From contig JAIXQH010000067.1 in NCBI GenBank assembly GCA_027484055.1, positions 62,001 to 126,000 of the forward strand: DNA of 64,000 nucleotides, in the 5' to 3' direction. How positions within the stretch are numbered: position 1 is the first letter of the stretch; each line of letters opens with the position of its first letter. A model generated the notes under the pieces. That model had not been told where the DNA came from, did no database searches, and was given only the letters and a program-made list of their open reading frames with translations. A program made the position numbers and the translations under genes. This document shows, in pieces, positions 15,490-24,919 of the stretch. Origin of the DNA: Verrucomicrobiaceae bacterium. GTDB lineage: Bacteria; Verrucomicrobiota; Verrucomicrobiia; Verrucomicrobiales; Akkermansiaceae.

Positions 15490-16779
15490 ATGAATTCGCA
15501 AGGGCCGCTGTCGCAGAAAATTTTCGCTGTCGCTAAAGAACTGATCCCGGGTGGGGTGAACTCGCCGGTGCGGGCCTTCCGGAATGTGGGCGGGGAGCCG
15601 TTTTTCGTCCGCCGGGCGAAGGGGAGCCGGATTGAGGACATCGACGGGAAGCACTACATCGACTACATCGGCTCTTGGGGGCCGAATATTTTGGGCCATG
15701 CGCCGATCGCCATCACCAACACGATCCACGAGGTGGCGAAGGATGGGATTTCCTTCGGCATTCCGAATTTGTTCGAGGTGGAAATGGCGAAGACCATCTG
15801 CGAGTGGGTGCCGTCAGTGGAAAAAGTCCGGATGACCTCGTCGGGCACAGAGGCCACGATGTCGGCGATCCGGCTGGCGCGTGGTTTCACTAAGCGGGAC
15901 TACATCGTAAAATTTAACGGCTGCTATCACGGCCACAGCGACTCCCTGCTGGTGGCAGCTGGCTCGGGTGCCTTGACGCATGGCGAGCCAGACTCGGCGG
16001 GTGTGCCCAAGGCATTTGCGGAGAAGACGATTGTGCTTTCTTACAATGATCCGGCCGCGCTGGAGGCTCTATTTGCCGAGCGTGGGGAGGAAATCGCGGC
16101 GATCATCGTCGAGTCATACCCGGCGAACGCTGGCCTCGTTTTCCCGCAGCCGGGGTATTTGGATTTGTTGACGACGATCACGAAAAAACATGGAGCCTTG
16201 TTGATTTTTGATGAGGTGATGACCGGATTTCGCCTCGGGCGGGCGGGGGTGCAGGGCTTGGAAAATCTGACGCCGGACTTGAGTTGTTTTGGAAAAGTCA
16301 TCGGCGGGGGGCTGCCAGTGGGAGCCTTCGGCGGGCGGGCGGAGGTGATGGATTTGTTGGCACCCGTGGGTCCAGTTTATCAGGCGGGAACCTTGAGTGG
16401 GAACCCCTTGGCGATGGCGGCAGGCTTGGCGCAACTGCGGGAACTGACGGCCCGGTCCGGCTTCGCCAGGCTGGAGCAACTCGGTGCCCATTTTGAAAAT
16501 GGTCTGCGCCAACTGATGCTGGAAAAAGGAGTGCCGCACCGGATCAACCGGGTGGGGTCGATGTTCTGCCTGTTTTTCACCGAGCGAGAAATCATCAATG
16601 TGGACGACGTGATGAAGCAGGACTTGGCGTTTTTCAAAAAATTCTTCTGGGGCTGCTTGGACAAGGGGATCTACTTGGCGCCCTCGCCGTATGAAACGGG
16701 GTTCATTTCATTGGCGCACACAGAAGCGGATTTGGACGATACGCTGACCGTATTCAGTGAAGTGCTGGCGGGGATTTAA
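15490..16779 (+). CDS. hemL: Glutamate-1-semialdehyde 2,1-aminomutase
   Basis: From the ATG at 15490 the protein has 429 residues. It begins SQKIFAVAKELIPGGVNSPVRAF, the typical HemL start. It carries SSGTEATMSAIRLAR (PLP phosphate site), FDEVMTGFRLG and the Schiff-base Lys269 in CFGKVIGGGLPVGAFGG. It makes 5-aminolevulinate from glutamate-1-semialdehyde for tetrapyrrole synthesis. The ATG at 15463 would add nine residues not seen in the family. Confidence 0.97.
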   Translation: MNSQGPLSQKIFAVAKELIPGGVNSPVRAFRNVGGEPFFVRRAKGSRIEDIDGKHYIDYIGSWGPNILGHAPIAITNTIHEVAKDGISFGIPNLFEVEMAKTICEWVPSVEKVRMTSSGTEATMSAIRLARGFTKRDYIVKFNGCYHGHSDSLLVAAGSGALTHGEPDSAGVPKAFAEKTIVLSYNDPAALEALFAERGEEIAAIIVESYPANAGLVFPQPGYLDLLTTITKKHGALLIFDEVMTGFRLGRAGVQGLENLTPDLSCFGKVIGGGLPVGAFGGRAEVMDLLAPVGPVYQAGTLSGNPLAMAAGLAQLRELTARSGFARLEQLGAHFENGLRQLMLEKGVPHRINRVGSMFCLFFTEREIINVDDVMKQDLAFFKKFFWGCLDKGIYLAPSPYETGFISLAHTEADLDDTLTVFSEVLAGI

Positions 16780-16804
16780 TCTGAAATCCGAAGTCGGATC
16801 ATTG

Positions 16805-17060
16805 TCGGCTACGCGGCGCATGTTTTTGCCGCTGATGCTCCGTCGCTTTGGCGATTGGTGACAAAGACTCGGAAGGTGTAGCCATCCACGTCGATGATTT
16901 GTCTTCCAACAGTGCTTTTGTTCTCAAGGATGCGCTCGCGGATGTCGAAAAATTCGGACGGGCGGACCAGCCTTGGAATTGCAGGGTGAAGCGCGCCCAA
17001 GCGTAAATTTCATCAATGGGCGACTCCGGATTGGTGGAAAACGGGCACGGGCCGTGCATA
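16805..17060 (-). pseudogene. Possible transposase remnant
   Basis: Leftward frames here read EFFDIRERILENKSTVGRQI followed by IDVDGYTFRVFVTNRQSDG. The second piece resembles the C-terminal part of DDE transposases (xxGYxFRxFVTN). An adjoining frame reads IDEIYAWARFTLQFQGWSARP upstream, so the two pieces would be joined by a frameshift. Without start, catalytic residues or terminal repeats, this is at best a decayed fragment. Confidence 0.3.
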
Positions 17061-17074
17061 GTCGTGGCGCGATA

Positions 17075-17725
17075 ATGAGAGCGTATTTATTCAGTTGTGA
17101 ACATGCAGTGTGCACGGTGCCGGAGGCGCAGCGGGACTTGTTCCGTGGGGCGGAGGAGGTGGTGAGTTCGGGAGAGGGCTGGGAGCCGGGGGCGCTGAAT
17201 TTAGCGCAGGGCTTTGCGATGAAATTCCGCACGCCGCTGGTGCATGGGGAGGTGACGCGCTTGTTGATCGATCTGGAGCAAGATGGGGAGGCGCGGTGGA
17301 GTCGGTTTACGGGGCCGTTACCGGAGGTGACGCGCGGGAGGTTGGCGGATCGGTTAGCACTGCCCTATCGGGCGGAGTTGAAAAAACGGATCGCGGAGGA
17401 CTTGCGGCGGCATGAGGTGCTGCTGCATGTGTTGGTCCACACGGATGCGGAGCGGACGGGGGGGGTGACACTGGAAACGCCACCGGGAGCGGCGGTGGCG
17501 GAAAAGTTAGCGCGGGGGTGGCGGGCGCGCTTGGTGGCGGCGGGGCTGGACGTGAGGCAGGTGGCGGAGGTGGAGCTGTCTGCGCTCGCGCGGGATTTGG
17601 CGGGGGATTTCCCGGTGGAGCGGTATGCGCAGGTCCGCTTGGGGGTGTCGCAGAGCTTTTTCCTAGAGGGGCAGCCGTGGCGCTGGGCGGAGCTGAAGAA
17701 GGTGCTGGTCGAGACGCTGGCCTGA
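17075..17725 (+). CDS. N-formylglutamate amidohydrolase-like protein
   Basis: From the ATG at 17075 the product has 216 residues. It starts MRAYLFSCEHAVCTVPEAQR, which fits the FGase family opening (CEHA...VP). It continues with a VHGEVTRLLIDLEQD segment and HVLVHTDAERTGGVTLETPP. Members hydrolyse N-formylglutamate or related formyl/acyl amino acids, and many are uncharacterised. The gene is more GC-rich than its neighbours. There is no histidine-degradation context here, so the substrate is open. Confidence 0.6.
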   Translation: MRAYLFSCEHAVCTVPEAQRDLFRGAEEVVSSGEGWEPGALNLAQGFAMKFRTPLVHGEVTRLLIDLEQDGEARWSRFTGPLPEVTRGRLADRLALPYRAELKKRIAEDLRRHEVLLHVLVHTDAERTGGVTLETPPGAAVAEKLARGWRARLVAAGLDVRQVAEVELSALARDLAGDFPVERYAQVRLGVSQSFFLEGQPWRWAELKKVLVETLA

Positions 17726-17730
17726 GCGCT

Positions 17731-18339
17731 CTATTGGCCGAGGATGCCTTTGGTCTGTTCCACGCTGAGGTCACGGCGTTGTTGCCAATCGGTGACTTCT
17801 GGCTGGGCGAAGGATTTACGGCGGTTTTCGATTGAATCGTTACTGCCTTTTTGGATGGCGGTGGTGGTGGACTCGCGGGCGCTGCTGGTGGCGTAGTCGC
17901 CGGTGGAGTAAGGCTTGTCGGAGAAGGCGTTTTCGGTGCCACTTTCGCGGGCGTTTTTGCCTTGTTGGGCGGCGGATTTCTGGAAGCGGCTGGCGTCGGT
18001 ATTACCCGTGTAGGATTTATTGGCGCTGTAGTCCTTGGAACCCCACCAGGATTTTTTGGCGTAGTTGGGGGTTTTGTAGGGCTGTTTGGTGAAGTTTTTG
18101 TTGGCGAAGTTGGGGTCGGTCTTGCCTTCGAAGGGGCTACGTTTCCCGGTTTGTGCTATCCATTTTCCTTCGCTGTCCTGTTTGTAGGAGCTGGGCTCGG
18201 GCTTGGTGGCGTCTAGGCGCTCGGAGAGGGTCTGGCGGGTGGTGGTGGAGGCGCTGGGCTTGGCGTCGGGGGCGCAAGCGGTGAGTCCTAGAAACAGGAT
18301 TAGGACTGAGTGACGCAGGGGCGAAAATGGGGATTTCAC
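17731..18339 (-). CDS. Lipoprotein of unknown function
   Basis: The 202-residue protein has a lipoprotein signal with LTAC at residues 19-22. The mature part is polar, rich in Ser, Lys, Thr, Asn and Tyr, with little hydrophobic core (for example NKNFTKQPYKTPNYAKKSWW, then YSANKSYTGNTD). It is probably intrinsically disordered. The start ATG overlaps the stop of the upstream TPR protein gene (ATGA), so the two are translationally coupled and likely partners at the envelope. Confidence 0.75.
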   Translation of the reverse strand: MKSPFSPLRHSVLILFLGLTACAPDAKPSASTTTRQTLSERLDATKPEPSSYKQDSEGKWIAQTGKRSPFEGKTDPNFANKNFTKQPYKTPNYAKKSWWGSKDYSANKSYTGNTDASRFQKSAAQQGKNARESGTENAFSDKPYSTGDYATSSARESTTTAIQKGSNDSIENRRKSFAQPEVTDWQQRRDLSVEQTKGILGQ

Positions 18340-20468
18340 GGTAAGGCGAGGCGTTGTTCGAGGGCGGGATCTGGGGCGGCACCGCGCTCTAGGGCGAGGT
18401 TGTAGTAGTCTCGGGCTTTTTCGAGGCGTTTGTTGGAGGCGCAGAGAAGGGCGAGGTTGTAGTAGGGGTCGCTGGGAATTGGGTCTGCGGAAATGGCGGC
18501 TTTATACTGGGTTTCTGCCTCGCTAAGGCGGCCGAGGCGGTGGGAGAGGGTGGCGAGCAGGAGCTGGCTCTTCGCGTCGTCCGGGGCGAGTTCGACGGCT
18601 TGTTTGACTTCCAAGACGGCACTCGGGAAGTCGCCGAGAGACATGAGCGAGTAGCCGAGCATGCGGTGGGCGACGGGTTCAGTGGGGTCAAGTTCGACGG
18701 CGCGGCGGAAGTTATCGGCGGCGGCGGCGGGGTCTTGGAGGGTGAGGTTGACGACGCCGAGCTTGCAAAGCGAGGGGATGTGGCCGGGGTGCTGCTCGAC
18801 GATCATTTGGTAGAGCTCGCGAGTGGGAAGGTAGCGCTTGGCGGCGAAGGATTTCTCGGCGGTGCGCTCGAAGACGGCGATGTTGCGGGTGAGGTCGGCG
18901 GTGTTTCTGGCGACGGTGGCGCGGTCTTGGGCGAAGGGAGAGACGAACTCACCGTCCACGTTTTGGTCCGCCAGTACGCGCTGCTCGGCGGGTGAGAGCT
19001 GGATCTCTTGCTCGTCGAAGAGCTTCACGGCTTGGGCGATGCGGGGGTCTGAGTTGCCCATGTCCTTGACGGACTCGACGAGGAGGTCGCGGGCTTGGCG
19101 GCGGCGTTCTTGGACGCGGAGTTGGTGCTGGATGATGTCGCGGAGGGTGGCGACTTCGGAAGGGTCGGCGGTGGCTTGGCCGCGGGCGAGGGCGCTGTCT
19201 TCGGACTTGAGGCGCTTTTCTAGATCGGCGAGGCGGGTGTCTTGCTCGCGTTTTTCGTGAATCAGGCGGTTGATTTTGGTCTTGGCGATGACGAGGTCTT
19301 GGAGGGCGGCGAGGGTGTCGTCTTTGGCGCTGTTGCTATCGAGGTTGAGGCGTTCGACTTTTTCGTTGGCTTCGCGGAGATTTTTGGCGAGGCCCATGTT
19401 TTGCTGGACGAGGTCTTGGATGCGGCCGTCTTCGTTGAGCTTGAGGAGGGCGCTCATTTGATCGCGTTCCTGAAGTAGGGAGTCGCGTTCGGTGCGGAGC
19501 TGGGAGAAGGCATCGCGGCTTTCTTGCAGCTCGTTGATGAGGCCGGAGATGCGTTTGTTGGCGGCACCGAGCTCGGTGTTTTTCTGGGCGAGTTCTTTTT
19601 CGAGGGCTTGGAGTTGGGCACGTTGGCCGGAGACGACTTGGGCGGAGCTTTCACTCTGGAGTTTGAGGTCGCGGTCGAGGTCAGCGCGTTTTTGTTGAAC
19701 GGCGTTGAGATCGGCTTGGAGGATGGCGATGCGGGCGAGGGCCTCGGTGTGGGAGCTACGGCTTTGGTTGAGGGCCATGTTCATCGCGTCGCGCTCTTGT
19801 TCGACGGCGGTGATGCGCTGGGTGAGTTTCTTGAGTTCGCCTTCGACAGGGCTGGAGGCGAGGCGAGCGCGGAGTGCTTGGGCGTTGGCTTCGGCGGCTC
19901 GGAGCTGGGCTTGGGCCTGGGCGAGGCTGGCGTCGTTGTTGTTGAGATTGCGGAGGCGTTTCACTTCGGCCTCGGCCTCGGCGAGGCGACGGGCGGTGAT
20001 GGGATCGATCTCAAGGACGTTGGGAGGAGAGGGGATCTCCGGGCTGGGGTTGTCGCTGAGGGTGCCGCGGGCTTTCATGCCACCTTCGAGCTCGGCGACG
20101 GCATTTTGGTTTTTTTTGAGTTGTTCGAGGCCTCTGGGGCCAAGGAGGGTGATGTTACTGGCGGTTTTGAGCACTCGGTTTTTCACCATGTCTGGCTTCC
20201 AGTCTGGGTAGAAGCGGGCGACGTTGTCGAAGAAGGTCTGGGCCGTCTTCAGCTTGGCGATGGCTCCGAGGTAGTCGCCTTTTTCAACGAGTTCTTCTGA
20301 GGCACGGGTGGCAAGGTAGCCTTGGAAGTAAACGTCTGAAGGGTCGAATTGCGCCGGTGAAATGGGGGGCGGAGCTTGGCCGAGTGCGGGCAAGGTTAGC
20401 ACCAGTAGGCTGCCAAAGGCGAGGCCCGAGAGGAGCTTGAGAAATGGGTTAGCAGTCGGGTGAGCCAT
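18336..20468 (-). CDS. Secreted coiled-coil and TPR protein
   Basis: The 710-residue product has a signal peptide (about 1-31, ending ALG-QA), a helical region with the KGDYLGAIAKLKTAQ repeat (about 62-76) and a long coiled coil (about 165-430, Glu/Gln/Arg/Leu heptads). The C-terminal TPR array (about 560-700) includes LGVVNLTLQDPAAAADNFRR, EVKQAVELAPDDAKSQLLLA and YYNLALLCASNKRLEKARDY. It probably scaffolds a periplasmic complex. It forms a two-gene operon with the lipoprotein 17731-18339. Confidence 0.85.
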   Translation of the reverse strand: MAHPTANPFLKLLSGLAFGSLLVLTLPALGQAPPPISPAQFDPSDVYFQGYLATRASEELVEKGDYLGAIAKLKTAQTFFDNVARFYPDWKPDMVKNRVLKTASNITLLGPRGLEQLKKNQNAVAELEGGMKARGTLSDNPSPEIPSPPNVLEIDPITARRLAEAEAEVKRLRNLNNNDASLAQAQAQLRAAEANAQALRARLASSPVEGELKKLTQRITAVEQERDAMNMALNQSRSSHTEALARIAILQADLNAVQQKRADLDRDLKLQSESSAQVVSGQRAQLQALEKELAQKNTELGAANKRISGLINELQESRDAFSQLRTERDSLLQERDQMSALLKLNEDGRIQDLVQQNMGLAKNLREANEKVERLNLDSNSAKDDTLAALQDLVIAKTKINRLIHEKREQDTRLADLEKRLKSEDSALARGQATADPSEVATLRDIIQHQLRVQERRRQARDLLVESVKDMGNSDPRIAQAVKLFDEQEIQLSPAEQRVLADQNVDGEFVSPFAQDRATVARNTADLTRNIAVFERTAEKSFAAKRYLPTRELYQMIVEQHPGHIPSLCKLGVVNLTLQDPAAAADNFRRAVELDPTEPVAHRMLGYSLMSLGDFPSAVLEVKQAVELAPDDAKSQLLLATLSHRLGRLSEAETQYKAAISADPIPSDPYYNLALLCASNKRLEKARDYYNLALERGAAPDPALEQRLALP

Positions 20469-20568
20469 GCGAGTCGTAGAATCTAGGCAAAAGTGAGTGC
20501 TGGAGCAAGCGGGATTCCGACCACAGTGGGTGCTGGGGAATACTCGGGAATGGGTTTGGATGGTGGGG

Positions 20569-20643
<75 letters not shown>

Positions 20644-20691
20644 CTAGCGGGGGGACTATGTCAGCCGAATGTATGACGGCAAGCGCCAAGA

Positions 20692-21294
20692 TTAGGATCG
20701 GGAAATTCTCGAAATACGCAGGCGCTCGGCAGTGACGAGTGCGAGAAAGCTGGAGTAGTCGTGCTCGCGGGAGGAGGAGAGCAGGCGGTAGGTGTAGTGG
20801 CTCCAGTGCTGCATTTCCTCGAGGGCGTTGGACATGCGAAGGGCGATGATTTCTGGGCTATCGGTGCCACGGCCGGAGAGGCGGGTGTGGAGTTCTAGCT
20901 CGCTGGGCGGCATCACAAAAAGGTCGGTGAAGGCGCGGCGGATGTCTGGATCTGGACAGGAGCGAACTTGGGCTGCGCCTTGGACGTCGATGTCCATGAC
21001 GACGTCGGTGCCAGCTTGGAGGTAGGTGATGACCTCGGATTTCAGGGAGCCGTAGAGATTTCCGTGAACGGTGGCATGCTCGAGAAAGAGTCCGGCGGCA
21101 AGGCGGGCTTGGAAGTCTGCGACGGTGAGAAAGTGGTAATCTTGGCCATTTATCTCGCCAATTCGTGGGGCGCGGGTGGTGCAGGAAATGGAGTAATGGG
21201 CTTCTCCAGAGTCTGCGAGTTTACGGCAGAGCGTGGTTTTTCCGGATCCGGAGGGACCTGAGACGACAAGGAGGATGCCGGTGCGTGCTGCCAT
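20692..21294 (-). CDS. gmk: Guanylate kinase
   Basis: From the ATG at 21294 the protein has 200 residues. It starts MAARTGILLVVSGPSGSGKTTL with the P-loop, then SISCTTRAPRIGEINGQDYH and EHATVHGNLYGS, the GMP-binding features, and IDVQGAAQVR. It phosphorylates GMP to GDP. An in-frame ATG at 21315 (MSLHAHP...) could add seven residues. The gene ends just before the tRNA and diverges from the regulator at 21408. Confidence 0.95.
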   Translation of the reverse strand: MAARTGILLVVSGPSGSGKTTLCRKLADSGEAHYSISCTTRAPRIGEINGQDYHFLTVADFQARLAAGLFLEHATVHGNLYGSLKSEVITYLQAGTDVVMDIDVQGAAQVRSCPDPDIRRAFTDLFVMPPSELELHTRLSGRGTDSPEIIALRMSNALEEMQHWSHYTYRLLSSSREHDYSSFLALVTAERLRISRISRS

Positions 21295-21407
21295 GGGGTG
21301 AGCATGTAGAGACATGGGATGGTGCAGAATCGAGAAGTTTATGCAGGATTTTTCGAAAATGTGGTTTGCTGCTGCCGGGCGCTTCGGCAAGGGTGGTGAG
21401 CTAGGAT

Positions 21408-22073
21408 ATGCGATTCAACGAATTTACAGAATTGATCAAGCCTCAGTGGCGGGCCGTGCTTGAGCAGCTGAAGTTGGGTGGGGGGATGGCTGTGACAGAG
21501 ATCGCGGCAGGAGTGGGGGCGAGCTACATGAGCGTGAAGCAGCATTGCGAGGAGCTGCACAAGCTGGGTTATTTGGACCGCACGCGGGTGCCGCGGACGG
21601 AAGTGGGGAGGCCGGAGATTTTTTACAGCTTGAGTGAAAAAGCGGCTGCGCTTTTCCCAGAGGTGGGGGTGGATTTCACCTTGGAGTTGTTGGCGGAGCT
21701 GAAGGGGATTTTCGGAGAGAGTACGCCAGATAAGTTGCTGTTTCAGTATTTCCAGAAGTTGGAGCGGAAGTGGCAGGCTGGACTTGCTAAAGCGGGAACG
21801 ATCCATGAGAGGGCGGAGAAGTTGGTGAGTCTGCGCGAGCAGTTCGGTGGCACGGTGTCTCTGAGTGTGGGGGGCGAGGGGGAATTGTGTTTGGAGGAAT
21901 TTCACAATCCCTTGCAGCGGATTTTCGCGCGTTACCCAAGAGCGGCGGCGATGGAGTTACGGATGATCGAACAGCTCTTGGGTGCGCGGGTGACTCGTCG
22001 AGAAGTATCGAGCGGGCGAAGCGCGCAGCCACGGGTCGTTTTCGAGATTTACGGCGCTATGGCTTCAGGATGA
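21408..22073 (+). CDS. Winged-helix transcriptional regulator
   Basis: The 221-residue protein has an N-terminal winged helix (about 1-75: LGGGMAVTEIAAGVGASYMS, then VKQHCEELHKLGYLDRTRVP, then the GRPEIFYSLSEKA wing). This matches the ArsR/SufR-like predicted regulator family. The C-terminal domain (about 85-215) lacks the SufR cysteine set, apart from one Cys in ELCLEEFHNP, so Fe-S sensing is not supported. It diverges from gmk. The target genes are unknown. Confidence 0.75.
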   Translation: MRFNEFTELIKPQWRAVLEQLKLGGGMAVTEIAAGVGASYMSVKQHCEELHKLGYLDRTRVPRTEVGRPEIFYSLSEKAAALFPEVGVDFTLELLAELKGIFGESTPDKLLFQYFQKLERKWQAGLAKAGTIHERAEKLVSLREQFGGTVSLSVGGEGELCLEEFHNPLQRIFARYPRAAAMELRMIEQLLGARVTRREVSSGRSAQPRVVFEIYGAMASG

Positions 22074-22129
22074 ACATTTTCTGAATGCTTGTGACCTTAT
22101 GCACGTCGCAGAACTAACTTTTTAAATCC

Positions 22130-24784
22130 ATGAGACACCGAATCGTTCTACCGCTCGCCGCCTATTTTCTATTTGCCGCGACATCCTGCGATAAGCAGCC
22201 ATCTGAGATTGAAAAAAAAATCGCAGAGCTGGAGCGAAAAAATCAATCTGCGGAAGATCGGCAACGAGCGCTTGAGCAGCAGATCGAAGATCAGAAAATC
22301 GCCGCTGAGCGCGATGCCATTGAGCGCGAGAGGGTGAAAATCGAGGAGGAACGAGCGGCGATGGCTCGTCAGCAGGGACAGGCTGCGGCGGAACAAAATG
22401 ATGCAATTCGCCGGCGTGAAGAGGGTTTGGCAGAACGCGAGGAGAAGCTGGGACAGAAGCGGGCTGAATTGCAAAACAAGCAGGATGAATTGGTCAGAAA
22501 AACGCAAAATTTTAGCGATCGCGACCGTGATTTAGCAGGGCGTGAGGCGCTTCCATTTCAGCAAATCCAGCAACGCCGCCCGGTTGGAGACTACGGGATG
22601 TTTTATGATTCTTTGTCCTCCTATGGCTCGTGGTTTGAATCGCCGGATTACGGGTATGTCTGGCAGCCGGTGGTAGTCCGGGATTCAGGCTGGAGGCCAT
22701 ATTCACGGGGACGCTGGGCGTGCAGTGACCGTGGCTGGACTTGGGTCTCAGAAGAGCCGTTCGGCTGGGCGACCTACCATTACGGTCGTTGGGCGCTGCT
22801 TCGTGGTCGGGGGTGGGTTTGGGTTCCTGGGACGGAATGGGCGCCAAGTTGGGTCTCTTGGCGGCAAAATGACCGGCACATCGGCTGGGCGCCACTGCCA
22901 CCGGAGACGCTGGCCTACCGAGGGCACTCGTGGGGCACAAACGTGGACGTGCAATTTCGAATCGGTGCGCTTAGCTTTAATTTCGTGGAGATCCGCAACT
23001 TTGGCGGGCCCGTGTACGCTCACTGTCTGCCAGTGAGGGGAAATACCACCATCATTCAGCAAACGACGAATATCACCTACATCCATATTCAGAATCAGCA
23101 AGTCATCTGCGGTGGGCCGCGCTACCGGGATCTAAGTGACCGAATCGGCAAACCGCTGCCATTTTACCGACTTGAGGTGAATCAATCGGCTCGCCAAACC
23201 CGTAATTCTGAAGGGATGAGGGCCAGAATCATGGGGGATAAATTGATGGTCGCTGCGCCGAATATCGATAATGGCTGGAATGCTGGACTTAAGCCGAAGC
23301 AAGTGAAGGGTCAGGTGGAATCCGGTGCCATCGAGCGCGATGGACCATTGACTGCCGAAGTCACGAATTTATACCGCCAAAGTCGCGAGGAAAGCCGTCA
23401 GAGGGCAGACGAGACCGTTAAGGAACTCGGTGGACGTCAAGAATTCGATCGTCGCAGACTCGAGGTTCTGCAGGAAAATAGAGCTTTAGCCGAGCGCGAA
23501 CTCCTAGTTGAAAAAGAACGCTCAGAAAAGGAAAACGCAGCAGGCAATTCGTCGCAAGGCACAGAACTGGTAAAGCCTAAGCCGTTTCTGTCGGACGACT
23601 CAGAAAGGCCCCACGGGAAGGAACCATCTGTGGATGAAACGTTAGGAAATCGGACACCGAACGATCGTCCAAGGCCTAAAGAAGACAACGCCTCACCCAC
23701 GTCTCGCCCGGAGCGACCCAAGTCAAGCGACTCTACCCCACCCGCTGTGCGCGACATCCCAGCAACTCAGGAAACACAACTTCCAGAAGGATCATCGCGC
23801 CCTGAAATGCCCCGAGATGCAGGATCCAGACCACCCGCCGAAGAGCCCGATCAAGCGCAGAAAGGAGTAGGCAAACCTCAAGCGCAGCCAAATGACGTGA
23901 AGCCTCATGAAAGGCCAGCCACGGAGAAGCCGCCTGTGACTCAAGCTGAGGAAAAACCCGGCGAAGCTGTCTCAGAAAAAGAAGCAGCCAAAGAACGGAT
24001 GCGTGAAATGGCAGAAAAGCAACGTGAGGCTACACAGGCGAGTGAGGAACAGAAAGAACAGCTGAAAGCGCAGCAAGAAGAGCAACAACGCAAGCAAGCT
24101 CAAGAAATGCAGAAAAAAGAGCAGCAAAGCGCCGCTGAAGAATCCCGTGCTGCACAAGCAGCCGCGATGGAGCAGCAAAAAGAACAGGCCCAGCTGCGCG
24201 AGAAAGAGCAACTACAACGCCAAGCTGCTGAAGAAGCCCGTGCGATGCAGCAGGAGCAAGCCGACGCAAAACGCCAGGAAATGAAACAGCGCGAGGCTCA
24301 AGAACAGGAAGCCGAAAAAGCTCAAGCCGAAGCTCAGCAACGCAAGCAGGAGGAAATGCAACAGCAGAAGCAGCAAGAAGCCCAGCAGCGCCAAGAGGAA
24401 GCGAGGCAGCAACAGCAAGCCGAAGCTCAGCAACGCAAACAGGAGGAAATGCAGCAGCTGAAGCAGCAAGAAGCCCAACAACGCCAAGAAGAAGCGAGGC
24501 AGCAACAACAAGAAGAAGCCAAACAGCGCCAGCAGGAGGAAATGCAACAACGCCAAGCCGAGGCGAGACAGCAACAGCAAGAGGAGGCCAGACAGCGCCA
24601 GCAAGAGGAAATGCAACAACGCCAAGCCGAGGCAAGACAGCAACAACAAGAAGAGGCCAGACAACGGCAACAGGAGGAAATGCAACAGCGCCAAGCCGAA
24701 GCCCGGCAACAACAGCAAGAGCAGGCTCAGCAGCGCCAACAGCAGGAAGCACAGCGACGCCAAGAAAAGTCTCCTGAGCAGTAG
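22130..24784 (+). CDS. Large lipoprotein: coiled coil, W-rich DUF6600-like domain and Q/E repeat tail
   Basis: The 884-residue protein has a lipoprotein signal (FAATSC, Cys20) and a charged coiled coil (about 25-140). A Trp/Tyr-rich domain follows at about 150-290: repeated GYVWQPVVV, GWRPYSRGRWACSDRGW, EPFGWATYHYGRW. This is the DUF6600-like pattern of Gram-negative envelope proteins. A disordered Pro/Glu/Ser region spans about 420-620, then a very long Gln/Glu/Ala/Arg tail (about 630-884) that ends in 23-residue tandem repeats. The tail should form one long helix. The role is unknown; envelope or matrix structure is likely (inference). Confidence 0.85.
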   Translation: MRHRIVLPLAAYFLFAATSCDKQPSEIEKKIAELERKNQSAEDRQRALEQQIEDQKIAAERDAIERERVKIEEERAAMARQQGQAAAEQNDAIRRREEGLAEREEKLGQKRAELQNKQDELVRKTQNFSDRDRDLAGREALPFQQIQQRRPVGDYGMFYDSLSSYGSWFESPDYGYVWQPVVVRDSGWRPYSRGRWACSDRGWTWVSEEPFGWATYHYGRWALLRGRGWVWVPGTEWAPSWVSWRQNDRHIGWAPLPPETLAYRGHSWGTNVDVQFRIGALSFNFVEIRNFGGPVYAHCLPVRGNTTIIQQTTNITYIHIQNQQVICGGPRYRDLSDRIGKPLPFYRLEVNQSARQTRNSEGMRARIMGDKLMVAAPNIDNGWNAGLKPKQVKGQVESGAIERDGPLTAEVTNLYRQSREESRQRADETVKELGGRQEFDRRRLEVLQENRALAERELLVEKERSEKENAAGNSSQGTELVKPKPFLSDDSERPHGKEPSVDETLGNRTPNDRPRPKEDNASPTSRPERPKSSDSTPPAVRDIPATQETQLPEGSSRPEMPRDAGSRPPAEEPDQAQKGVGKPQAQPNDVKPHERPATEKPPVTQAEEKPGEAVSEKEAAKERMREMAEKQREATQASEEQKEQLKAQQEEQQRKQAQEMQKKEQQSAAEESRAAQAAAMEQQKEQAQLREKEQLQRQAAEEARAMQQEQADAKRQEMKQREAQEQEAEKAQAEAQQRKQEEMQQQKQQEAQQRQEEARQQQQAEAQQRKQEEMQQLKQQEAQQRQEEARQQQQEEAKQRQQEEMQQRQAEARQQQQEEARQRQQEEMQQRQAEARQQQQEEARQRQQEEMQQRQAEARQQQQEQAQQRQQQEAQRRQEKSPEQ
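24528..24745 (+). repeat. 69-bp tandem repeats inside the Q-rich lipoprotein gene
   Basis: About three near-identical 69-bp units each encode EEMQQRQAEARQQQQ followed by EEARQRQQ. Looser relatives extend upstream to about 24330. Synonymous changes between units (CAA/CAG, GAA/GAG) show the protein repeat is kept while the DNA drifts. Copy number is likely to vary between strains. Confidence 0.85.
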
Positions 24785-24814
24785 AAATCGGGATTTTTCT
24801 CTCTCAACAGTCGA

Positions 24815-24852
24815 GGGCTTGAGCGCCGCGCGCGTCTCAAGTCCTTCTTTTT
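24815..24852 (+). terminator. Rho-independent terminator after the Q-rich lipoprotein gene
   Basis: GGGCTTGAG and CTCAAGTCC form a 9-bp stem with one G-U pair and a 12-base GC-rich loop, followed by TTCTTTTT. It lies about 30 bases after the stop codon. Confidence 0.75.
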
Positions 24853-24919
24853 CAAGATTTCAGGGTCGGATGAGATTCAGGGTTGAGTCTGCTGCCGGAT
24901 TTCGAGAGAACCCCTGCGG

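Noticed and set aside
19524-20300. Rightward frame opposite the coiled-coil TPR gene
   Set aside because: The periodic composition comes from the coiled coil on the other strand.
21408-22073. Fe-S sensing SufR regulator
   Set aside because: The C-terminal cysteine set of SufR is missing, and no suf genes are nearby.
24300-24784. CRISPR-like or intergenic tandem repeat
   Set aside because: The repeats are in frame within one coding sequence, contiguous without spacers, and encode the Q/E-rich tail.
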